This document shows positions 54,500-64,000 of a stretch of DNA of 64,000 bases, one piece after another. How positions within the stretch are numbered: the first letter of the stretch is position 1; each line of letters opens with the position of its first letter. The stretch is from Prionace glauca (taxonomy: Eukaryota; Chordata; Chondrichthyes; Carcharhiniformes; Carcharhinidae). The stretch lies in the NCBI GenBank assembly GCA_037974335.1, contig CM075760.1, forward strand, positions 40,464,603 to 40,528,602, in the 5' to 3' direction. A program made the translations under genes and the position numbers. The notes beneath the pieces were generated by a model. That model was given only the letters and a program-made list of their open reading frames with translations, was not told where the DNA came from and searched no databases.

Positions 54500-55440
54500 G
54501 ATAATATGACAATAATCCTGTGTTGATTCGGTACTCAACAAAATCTCAGTTGTTATTAGACTGAACAAAGCCTTAGTTGATATAACACCGTGCATTCTGT
54601 CAGTTACAGCAGCACGGAATTAATTCTCGGCTAATGTCATGATAATCCACATTACCCTCATGATACTTCACTTGACCCTTTCTCTTCTGATACTGCACCA
54701 GAACATGTTTTGTTTGTATTACACGAGGCTCTATCTCCGTTATTGCATTGCTGGAAACTGTCACGTATATAAAAATATCAACAATATCTCAATCACTCCT
54801 GCATCAGTCCACCTCCCTGTTAAAAGCGAACGGCATTCTGTCTCTGTAATTATTATTTTATTTCATATTTCTTTGATTCATTCATTTGCACCGTCAAAGC
54901 TTATATCAATCTAAGGCCATAGTCTGAAATTACTGCATTAGGCTTTGTCTCAGTTTATCTTATACAATGTCCAGAATCAAACAAAATTATACTCGGCCCA
55001 GTGTCAGTTTTATTACGCTTGCTGTTCTCTCATTTATTACTGCGCTGAACCATATTGCTTTTCATTTGCACATCATCCTCTCTCAATTATTACTTTACTC
55101 TGCATTGCCTCATTTTTCTATTTCACTGGTCCACATCTCTGTTTATGTCACGGTAGATCATGTCCCTATATCCTAATCGCAATATATGAGTTTACATTGC
55201 ACAATAATCTATCTCAGTTGAAATTGTTGTGCACGTCGTCTCCTATTTATTAGAATAAATCTTTGTTATAGCTGCACGTCTCTGCTTATATTAGAAAGAA
55301 CCACGCTCATTACGAAGACACTAGACCCTCCCTCAAGAATTATTGAACTGAGCACAGCCCCCATTCATATTAGAGCAGGTACTGTATAAATAATTGCTGC
55401 AGTCGGCCCTGTCTCCGTAATTACTCTACAAAACGCCTCT
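54500..55440 (-). repeat. Degenerate AT-rich minisatellite-like tract
   Basis: 'tctcagttgttattaga', 'tcatttattactgcgctgaa' and 'tctcaattattactttac' words recur every 30-50 bp, the complement of the vocabulary at 47.3-48.3 kb. Confidence 0.45.
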
Positions 55441-55454
55441 TTTTATTTAAGCAC

Positions 55455-55722
55455 ACCATGCTAGATGGACTGGACATGCGAAATTCCCCCTTCGTATCCA
55501 AAGATGTGTAGACTACGTGGATGAGCCATGGTAAAGGTGTGGGGCTATAGGGAATAGGGTAGAAGGAAGGGTAGAATGGGATACGGTAGAAGAAAATTTG
55601 GGCCAATGACCTAGTCCTTCTTGTAAATTTTATGAACTTAGGAATGCCTGGGTGGGATGCAGACTCGATGAGGCAGATGATCTTTTTCTGCACAATAGGC
55701 ATCATATGGCTCTATGTCTAAG
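55455..55722 (+). mobile_element. SINE tail half, diverged
   Basis: 'ttcgtatccaaagatgtgta', 'gatgagccatggtaaaggtg', 'tctttttctgcacaataggc' and a final 'ggctctatg'. Confidence 0.55.
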
Positions 55723-57345
55723 AAATATAACATCATTTCCCTCCTTAATTATTTGTCTGTTTATTTATTTAAAATAATCTATTTTCTAATAACTCCATTT
55801 GAAGAAATGAACTTTCATTTAACAAATTCCCTTCAATTGTCCCAGTGATAACCTTCAATCCATTTCCACCTTCCATAGGAAATACTGCAATTATTTATTG
55901 GCAACCATTCTGTTTTGTGCTCTTGTTTGCAAAATAATTTCAGACTGACTATTTTGTTCCCAGCGTTGACTTATCTGTCTTCAGAGATCAGTTGACAAAT
56001 GAATAACTCACATGTCAAATAGCGAGGAGATTACTGGAAAATTATCTCACTGAAATTCCTGATATGAGGCACGAATATGTACTGATTTGTGGAAATGATG
56101 CCGAAAATGAACCTGGGCATACAGCGGACAGAAGATAATTGCACCTGTAATTCTCAGACTTTTTATTCCTATTGATACAAAGGATTGAAACATCTGCTGC
56201 TCTCCAGAGAAGGAGCAATATTTCTCTGTAATCGTTATCTTCACCAATTCTATGGTAACCATCCTAAATATTTACTACTGTCTCTCGTTTGTACAATCTC
56301 GGTAATACGATGAATCAGGATCAGGTCTTTCATAAGGATCTCCAGATCTTGTGTAATATAAACAGTGATATCGCCTGGTGATCATGGACTGCAGTGGTTC
56401 AAGGCTGCAGCTCATCACCACTTTGTGAGGGCAATTAGAGAAGGACAACAGATGCCAGTGGCCTGGAGAGTCATGTAAACCAATGCATGGGATATAGAGA
56501 ATAAGAGAGACAAAACATGATGTAACATTTAGGTAAACGATTTTTGTGCGTGTCCTCATTCTAGAAAAAGTAATTTATCCAACAATAACCGGTAAATGTC
56601 AAATGTAACAAAATCAGATATAGGTTCTCATTCACAACCGATTGGCTAACGGTTTCCAAAAACGATCATAGAGAATTAAAACATTATAATTTGAATGACC
56701 GGCTCTTGTGTATCACTAATAGAGACAGCTGGGCCCAGAGTCAGACTGGGACCCGATCTAAGGAAGCAATCATTTCTCGGGCCTTAACGCAGGTTTCTTT
56801 GTCAGGACGAGTGACGCCGCGATTTGTGTGGCAAACACGGATTGGAAACCCGATGACGAACGCAGGAGTGACTGACTCCACCTGACTAAGAGCTGGTATT
56901 CCCAAGGAGGGACAATCGTGGCGAGCTCCATAAATTTCTGTTATCCGAGGTAACAATGGAGCAATCTGTCAAAGGAACAGGAAATAATCTGTGCGTTCTC
57001 ATTCTTACAAACAGAATTAGGACACGTGATGACTGAAACGACTAAATATGAAAACCTCATCGGAGGAAAAAAAAGAACAGTGCAATAAATGTTAAGTTTA
57101 ATTGTGATTTTCCTAACGAGTTCGATCCAATGCTAATTTGTTTAAAGTGATAGCTTGTAAATAGAATTGAATTTCGGAATCGTTTCTAGCAATTACACAC
57201 ACGCATACACACGCACGCACACGCACTCATTTGCTGTCAGAGGATAAGACGAGCACAAGACGACAGCTGTATAAATATTGCATTTTATTCAGACTTAATG
57301 AAGGACAGGGAGAGATACAAAAAGGACGCTAGGACAATGATATAG
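55723..57345. other. No gene; one repeat fragment
   Basis: Positions 56383-56475 are an antisense fragment of the common 'cccatccctagttgccc' repeat. Positions 57190-57230 are CA-rich. The remainder is unassigned. Confidence 0.4.
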
Positions 57346-57349
57346 ATGA

Positions 57350-57595
57350 ACCATTAAACTGGTTCCATTCTCGAAAATCCTTCAAATTTTAATCCCATGG
57401 AGGGTATATCTAATTTATTTTTCAAAGCTACTGTGAAATCTGATTCGATCACACTCTCAAGCTGTTCATTCCATTCATAACAACGCTTGTGCAAAAGTAA
57501 ACACTTATATTTCTGTGTCTCTGTTCGATAAAATAAATTTGCGCCCACTGGTTGCTGGCCGTCCTTCCAGTTGAAATATTCTCTCTTCAATTAAC
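57350..57595 (-). mobile_element. Old CR1-like fragment
   Basis: Antisense wording 'gttcattccattcataacaa', 'cacttatatttctgtgtctc' resembles the decayed CR1 C-terminal region. Uncertain. Confidence 0.4.
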
Positions 57596-58454
57596 CCACC
57601 CGCAACTTCATGATTATGAACACTAATGAAAGTGTTCAAAAGACTGGCAAGGAGATAGAGAGAGACACCGGAAGAGTTCGGAGAAAGAAAAACGGGATGC
57701 TGACAGATAAAAGCTGAGGAGCAAAAAATAAATAGCAGATGGAGAGAAAATGATTAAGAAATGCAAAATAACAGCTATCATTCCCTTCCCTCACGGAACC
57801 CGGGGGAACTTAGTGACGAATCCACTGACCATCCATTTATGTCCGGGAATGGAAACTCTAGGCTGAACACACAAGGGTCTTCTGTAAATGTCACCACAAT
57901 GTGATCTGTGTGACTCTGCCTGACTCTGTGGACAGATATGGGCCGCATTGACAGATGTTCTCACCAGATTGTGGTCCATGGATTTATTTTTTGCTCAGAA
58001 GCGAGATGTGCCGTTTGGAACCGGCAGCAAGAAACAGGAAGTTGTGTTACCTGAGAATCAAACAACCGGCGTCAGTTTGCTGTTATCACCGTGAACAGTC
58101 TTCCTGCCTGTGAGGGTGAACTCACTCTGACAGCATCAAAACCAACCACACAGATTGCTGCCGGTCTCAGCATTCACCGCTATTCCCATTTTAATGAATC
58201 AAGAAAATAATCGTATTTGGGGTTTAAATAGATTAATTGAAGCGAAGATGGACTGAAGATTATCAATGAGAGAAAAGAGGGAAAATTAAAGCAATATATT
58301 TTTTTCCGCCGTATTCCAAATAAAAAAGTTTAAGTGTGTTAGGCGTTGTGTGAGAGAAATCGAGGAGAAAGGTTAAGTGAGTGAAGTGGTTTGGTTCTGG
58401 CACTGAATTTTCCTCTGATGAGATTTTTATTTTATGAGGTTCAAAGCTTCTTAA
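57596..58454. other. No gene recognised
   Basis: Unassigned. A minus-strand frame around 57,780-57,960 reads in a protein-like way, but no family could be recognised. Confidence 0.35.
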
Positions 58455-59110
58455 AATGCCACGAACTGATGCCGAAAACAGACAAGAAGGCCGAAAGAAT
58501 GCTGGTCTTCATATCTAAAGGCAGGAGTATAGGGATGCAGATGTTGTGCCGCAATTGTGCAAAATCGTTGTTAGACCCCAATTGCAGTACTGTGAGCAGA
58601 TATGGGCAATACACTTTGGAAAGGTGTTGACCCTGGACGGAGTTCAACACCGATTTAAAATAATTATACCTGGTCTTAAGGGGTTAGGCGGCGAGGAGAA
58701 ATTAGACAAATTAAGACTTTTTTTCTCGAATTCAGAAGTTTGAAGGGTGCTCTGCCAGAAATCATCAAAATATTTACAGGGAAGGGCAGGGTGAATAAGG
58801 ATAAAATGCTTCCACCAGTTGAAGGCTCGAGAATAAAGGGCAGTATATTTTTTAAAAAAGAATAGGGCCAAGCCGTACAGGACACTTGATAGAAAGCATT
58901 TCTACACACAGAGAGTGGCGGACGTTTGGAACTCTCTTCCTGAAACGGCGGTGGGTGCTGGTTCAATTGTTAAATTTAAGTCTGAAATAGCATCAATGGG
59001 TATGGGCCGTGGTAGGTCCATGGAGTTTGGTTACAGATCAGTCAAGATCCTACTGAATGGCGGGGTGAGTCCGAGGAGCTGAATAGCCTACTCCTGTTTC
59101 CATGTTGCCA
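58455..59110 (+). mobile_element. CR1-like LINE, C-terminal ORF2 and 3' end
   Basis: 'NCAKSLLDPNCS' in one frame and 'VVRPQLQYCEQIW' in another show the LVRPxLEYC block. 'VADVWNSLPETAV' wording near 58910 and 'ctactcctgtttccatgttg' mark the 3' end. Several frame changes. Confidence 0.75.
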
Positions 59111-59352
59111 CGTCAGCCTCAGAGCAAAATGCCTCAATTCATGGCATTTTGTATTTTCGTTCATTTTGGTTAGAAGGAGGAATGTTGTCCAATGTTGGAG
59201 ACATTGGAACCTTTAACTCCAGCTCGGCAATCATGGCTTTGAGGAAAGTTTATTTCTTCATCATTCCATCTGAAAGATAATTGGGGTCATTATCTCTGAA
59301 GGCTCCCAGGAAGACAGGGTGGAGGGTTAAGTTGAAGGATAATGTGTGTATG

Positions 59353-59354
<2 letters not shown>

Positions 59355-59447
<93 letters not shown>
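59355..59447. repeat. (TG)46 microsatellite
   Basis: 93 bases of uninterrupted alternating TG, with a slightly impure 12-base lead-in. Confidence 0.98.
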
Positions 59448-59448
<1 letters not shown>

Positions 59449-60104
59449 TTGTGCTTTGTTGCAAAATGTCACATTGTGTACAAATCAATTTCATAATGAC
59501 AACAGGCGTCCTTCCATTTACAATAAAAGTTAGACAAACAGCAAACATGCAAATTTCAGAAAGGTTTCTTTTTCATAGGTCACCTTTGTTGATGACTGAG
59601 GAGGATAATTTTTGGGAGGTTGATTCTATTACAAGTGATGCATATGAAGCTACAAATTGTGGTTGCAAGTTGTCATCTTCTGTGTCATGAATGAGACAGG
59701 ATTTTTGGTGGAGAGCAAATTTCGGCCGAATCATCCCCTGCTCTGCTGCAAGTGTCAGTGAGATTCGTGAACGTAGGTAAAAATACGCACTTATGGAATT
59801 TGGAAGGGATGTTTACTTGAGTAAATATTCCAACACAAACATAACACGGTGCTTCAGGGCAATCCCGGTCTTCAAGCAGATGGCAGTTTTAAAATGTGAC
59901 ATGGGCAAAGGCCTTACCCGTGATGCTATGTTGGAGATTTTTCTGCAGTTGTCCTCTGCCAGCTTTGTTTTCAGATGGTGTGATGTTTTTGAATCATGGA
60001 TCTCCTGTGGAACGGAGCCTATCTCTCAGCAGAGAAAGAAAAAGTTATAAAGGTTCAAAAAGTTGGCATTTATTTTCACCAGTTACCATCCAGTCACAAA
60101 TTTG
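59448..60104. other. No gene recognised
   Basis: Nothing assignable; open frames lack signatures. Confidence 0.35.
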
Positions 60105-60735
60105 CACAATTTTGTTCATCAATTATCATCCATTCATTAACATTAATATATTTATGTTTTAATTTTCGGGATGTGGGCTTTGCTGGCGAGGTCAACATTT
60201 GGTGCCTACCCATAATTGCTCTTCGTAAGCTGGTGGTGAGCAGCCTTCTTGAATTGCCGCAGAACCTGTGTTGTAGATATGTACACAAAGCTGTTACAGA
60301 GAGAGGTCCATGATTTTGACCCAGTAACGTTAAAGGAAGGGCGATATACTTCCAAGTCAGATATAGGACTGACTTGGAAGGGAATTTATAGGTGATATTC
60401 CCAGGTAACTATTACTCCTGTCCTTCCAGGTGGTAACTTCATGTGGTTGGAAATGCTGCCCAAGGAGTCTTGGTGAGTTTCTGAAGTGAAACTTGTAGAT
60501 GGTTCATAATGTTGTTGTTGTTTGTCGGTGGTGGATGGAATGAGAATTTGCAAAAGCTATGCTAGTCAGGCCAGCTGCTTTGTCCTGAATGGTATAAAGC
60601 TTCTTAAATGTTGTTTGAGCTGCACTCATTCAAGCAAGTGGGGGGAATCCTATTGCACTGCTGATTTGTGCCTTGTAGATGGTGACAGGTTTGAGGAGTC
60701 AGGCAGTGGGTTATTTACACTCTGCTGACCGGATA
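60105..60735 (+). repeat. LINE-like interspersed repeat, longest copy
   Basis: 'gatgtgggctttgctggcga', 'ttgacccagtaacgttaaag', 'gctgctttgtcctgaatggt' and 'gatttgtgccttgtagatgg' occur in the order of a common elasmobranch repeat that I believe is antisense to an RT-type ORF. Its class is not certain. Confidence 0.6.
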
Positions 60736-61749
60736 GTCCGTTCGGAGCATTTATATACCAAATTAATACAACAATGTTTATATTGTGTGGTTCAGTATCG
60801 TAATATCATTGAATGACAAGGGGCAATGGGTAGGTTTTCCCTTTTTGAAGATCTGGTGCCAACATTACCATTAATCTTCAATTCACAAAAATAAATTAAA
60901 ATTTCACCAATTATTGTCAGTATTTTATTTGATACAAATATAATGGCAATTTATTTAATATAATTTGAGATTCAAATGTACTGAGATCACATTGACCTTC
61001 CTGTCACCAAAGAATCAAATCTGCCCCAGAATTCAGCGGGAAATGGAATTAAATCAAAGCAAATAGTAGCAGTTACCCAGCAGCCTCTGCGCTTTATCGC
61101 CTTATCATCACACAGAAGCTCCTGATACATAACTGGCGTTATGTATCATTTTTATAATGACTGTAGAACTGAAAATATCTGTATCTAATGTGAATTCCTA
61201 GAAGCTTAAAATCCCGATTCATTTTATACAGTTCAAGCAAGTAATTGAAAACTTCAAGCTGTCCAGTCAGTTTCACAGTATTTTAGTTGCCACATTGCTT
61301 ATTGTTTAGCTTGTTATCTTCACTAATTTGGGTGATGATCTGTTGGGTGATTATGTAGCACTAGAAAGGCCACATGTTCCAAATATTACAATCCTCCCTC
61401 ATCAACCTAAGCATGTTCCCTCTTGCCATCTTGGATTTGAAGAATTACCATCAGCCTGGGGGGAAATCAGACTAATCTTTGTGAGGCTCAGTTCATTTGT
61501 TCCCCATATGCCGGGGATGGAATTCACCAAGAAAATCTAGAAGGACTAAAGGTTGTAGACTGACTGTAAAGGACAAGCTTTGATTTTTGAAATAGTGAGA
61601 CACAAATATGTGTATGTAGAACAATAAATTTCAGGACCAGCTGTCGTCGCATTCATCAATCCATTCAATGATTCCTCAAAGAAAGCATTCAGATATCCAA
61701 CTATTATTCATCCCTGCATCAACACAATAAATTCTTTATATTTTGCATA
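60736..61749. other. No gene recognised
   Basis: AT-rich, unassigned. Confidence 0.4.
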
Positions 61750-62000
61750 GATGATGGCGCAATATTATTTCCAGTGGACCGGCAATCTAGAAATCCAGGC
61801 CAGTGATGTGGCAACAAGAGATTAAATCCGACCATGGCAGCTGATGGAATTTGAATTCAATCAAAAAATCTTGATTCATACTGACAGCGACCAGGTAAAC
61901 TTCTCTGATTCCTCATTCAAGGAAATCTGCCATCCCTGTTTGGTCTCACCAAGATGTGACTCCAGACAGACAGCAGTATACATAACTGGGCAATGCCTTC
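61750..62000 (+). mobile_element. Second-type SINE
   Basis: 'gaccatggcagctgatggaa', 'aggaaatctgccatccctgt' and 'agatgtgactccagacagac' match the copies at 31.7 and 35.5 kb. Confidence 0.62.
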
Positions 62001-63394
62001 TGAGATGCCCTAGCACATTAATCAGTTCAAAATATATTCGGCACATGAAACAAACGTTGCTCGTTTCAGAGACCTTCGCATCCCATGGAAGAATAAAGTG
62101 AAATAAAACACAAATATACATGTTTATGTCATATAAAATATATCACCTCTCTGAATCAACTCTCACAATCTGCCTGTATTTATTTCTATCTGTCTATCAC
62201 AGTGTTTTGTTGTGTTGGAGGGATCATCATTGTTGCTAACAAGGTGCCAGAGAAGCTGGATAGCTTTCTTTTCCTAAGAATTGAGAAGCATTCATATAGG
62301 TTTACAAGTTAAAAAAAATAAGTAAGTTGCCTCCAGTACTGTTGCTGGGCAGATTTGATTATAAATAAACCCCATTGACAATGCTAAGAGTTTGAAGTTG
62401 GCTTGCAGCCAAGTGCTCAGTACTGAGGAAACAGACCTTTGAGTTTCTGAACAAACACACTCAGATGTTTTCAGTAAACATCTTTGGGTAGTTGGCAGCA
62501 GGTTGGACTGCTGCCAAATACTGCATGGGACAAGTTAACGCTAATATGTAAGGATAAAATAGGACTTAGCCAGTTATACAATAGATGTTTGATTCCCACA
62601 AGAAAGTTTTAAATGGCATTCATTCCAAGCAAATATTTTAAGTGAATGCACTGTTCATTATGTGATTAAACAGTATCCGAAACTTGTAAATTGGCTAGAT
62701 GCTATTTCATTTGTGTAACTTCAATTTAAATGTCCTTCCAACAATTAAAGCCAGTTTGTGAGCAATTTCATGAATGCACGAAAGACATGTTGATATCCTC
62801 AATCCCACAGTCCAATAGGATCAGTGTAATGGCCCAAAAGTGAGAATATTTAAAACTAAAAGAAAGTCATATAACTGCCTTGAACAGCGCGGATTCCTGG
62901 AATATTCTCAGTGTTCTGCCCCGCAGTAAAAAGGCAAAGTCTCTTGCACTTGAGTAGTACCATGTTCTGTTGTGCAGCATGATCTGATTTCGATTATTAA
63001 ACAGTACCTCTCAGAGCTGCCAATCTATGAAGAAATGACCAGTTCATAACCTGGTTCAGTGGAAGATTAAGTATTTATTCTGGTGATACTGTGCAATATG
63101 ACGCAAAGTCCTGATGTTCTGTGCTCCCAGTACCAGTGAATGTTCGATGGCCGGTGGCCAATAAAATGAGCTGCAATGATCTGGATGTTGACGGAGAACT
63201 TTCCTGAACTCTGTGTTCATTCTGATTCATTAAATTCTCCGTCAAAAGCCGATTTCAATTTTGTATTTCTCTGTCAACTCAATTAATTATCAGCCAACGA
63301 AGCTTCTTTTACCGTTAATTTTCACAGGGTTAAGGAGCATTTGGAGAAATATAAAGTGTAACATTGTATCATAGATTTTCTTTTATGAATTAAT
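62001..63394. other. No gene recognised (1.4 kb)
   Basis: Unassigned AT-rich sequence without a repeat that I recognise. Confidence 0.4.
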
Positions 63395-63692
63395 TCGTGG
63401 GAGGCACAGTGCCATAGTTCTTTGCACTTTTACCAGGGACCCGGGTTCAATTACCGGTTTGGGTCTGTGTGAAGTCACTGTCTCTGTGCAGTATGCACAT
63501 ACTCCAACTGTCTGCCTATTTACTCATACGGCCCAAGGATGTGCTGCTTAGGCTGATTGGCGATGATGAATTGTCCCATAGTGTCAAAGGAATTCGCAGA
63601 CAATATACATGGGGTGATGGGTATTGGTGGGAATGGTGTCGGTGCGGGCCCGTTAGGTAAAATGGCCTCCTTCTGCATGTAGAGATTCTACG
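63395..63692 (+). mobile_element. tRNA-derived SINE, full span
   Basis: Head 'ggaggcacagtgccatagtt', box B-like 'cccgggttcaattacc', body, and tail 'atggcctccttctgcatgta' with a final 'agattctacgg'. Confidence 0.8.
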
Positions 63693-63699
63693 GACATGG

Positions 63700-63805
63700 G
63701 TACTGCTAGATGTTCAGCATTTATTGCCCACCCTTTGTCCGAGGGCAGTTGAGAGCCAACTACATTGCTGTGGCTCTGGAATTACATGTCGGCCAGACCA
63801 AGTAA
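63700..63805 (+). repeat. Interspersed repeat fragment
   Basis: 'gcatttattgcccacccttt', 'cagttgagagccaactacat' and 'acatgtcggccagaccaagt' match the fragment at 36.5 kb. Confidence 0.5.
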
Positions 63806-63860
63806 GGACAGCGCTGGATGGCCTGCTTCTGCTCCTATTGCTTATGTTCTTATGTTCTTG
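63806..63860 (+). mobile_element. CR1 3' tail
   Basis: 'gatggcctgcttctgctcct' and two TTCTTATG-type units form a very short 5'-truncated copy. Confidence 0.7.
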
Positions 63861-64000
63861 TACGGTGAAAATTATTGTTTCTTGCGCGCCATACAGAGAG
63901 AGCAGACCGTACATAGAGAAGGAAATTAGAGAGTGCAGAGAGGACAGCGTTGCAGTCAAAGCTAGGGTGTAGAGAAAGTTCAACTTAACGCGAGGTAGAT
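63861..64000 (-). mobile_element. L2-like LINE end, cut by the window edge
   Basis: 'ggtgaaaattattgtttctt', 'gagagtgcagagaggacagc' and 'acttaacgcgaggtagat' parallel the left end of the L2-like copy at 42.0-42.12 kb. Confidence 0.7.

Noticed and set aside
56275-56559. 94-codon minus frame with a hydrophobic start resembling a V leader
   Set aside because: Part of it (56383-56475) is the antisense of a common interspersed repeat, and no V framework or RSS is present.
57780-57985. Protein-like minus frame near a cluster of TCR genes, considered as a constant-domain exon
   Set aside because: No Cys-Trp-Cys spacing, no J-C style acceptor, and no family match could be recognised.
1-64000. Endogenous retroviruses, LTR elements, Polintons or CRISPR arrays
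   Set aside because: No gag, protease, integrase, capsid or envelope wording, paired LTRs or regular spacer-repeat array was seen. All reverse transcriptase found is of CR1 or L2 LINE type.

Overview
The window reads as elasmobranch (shark-type) genomic DNA. It is dominated by CR1-like LINEs, tRNA-derived SINEs, an L2-like LINE and CA-rich simple repeats. Two sets of host genes stand out from this background. No retrovirus, LTR element, Polinton, CRISPR array or intact tRNA/rRNA gene was recognised. Everything here comes from reading the sequence; no database search was run.

Region 1 (1-18.3 kb) is almost entirely repeats: old CR1 copies on both strands, SINEs, two long CA-rich tracts (6.5-7.2 and 9.7-10.7 kb), a fold-back element (15.5-15.7 kb) and one young CR1 (15.8-18.2 kb). 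Region 2 (18.5-30.7 kb) is a two-exon rhodopsin-like receptor gene of the GPR139-like type on the plus strand. Its phase-1 splice lies inside TM1. The roughly 10.85 kb intron holds nested LINEs, including a 408-bp inverted repeat and a three-deep nest of insertions.

Region 3 (33.5-46.4 kb) is part of a T-cell receptor alpha/delta-type V locus, read on the minus strand. From high to low coordinates it has a conventional V (46.34-45.76 kb), a second V with a short framework 2 (44.25-43.80 kb), two inverted V pseudogenes on the plus strand (43.1 and 40.4 kb), and what looks like a complete NAR-TCR cassette. The cassette is a leader exon (38.13 kb), an IgNAR-like V exon apparently joined to D sequence and followed by a 12-spacer RSS (37.95-37.63 kb), a J with a 23-spacer RSS and a splice donor (37.31-37.22 kb), and a leaderless supporting V exon with its own 23-spacer RSS (33.94-33.59 kb). 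Splice phases match throughout. Each of the two V domains carries one extra cysteine, at positions where (from memory of the NAR-TCR literature) an interdomain disulphide is proposed. The model is that the NAR V rearranges to its own J and is spliced to a supporting V, which separately rearranges to downstream D/J segments outside the window.

Region 4 (46.4-64 kb) has no gene I can support. It holds SINEs, several CR1 copies (one young, 51.8-53.6 kb, minus), degenerate AT-rich minisatellite-like tracts at 47.3-48.3 and 54.5-55.4 kb, a long (TG)n tract at 59.4 kb, and an L2-like element running off the right edge.
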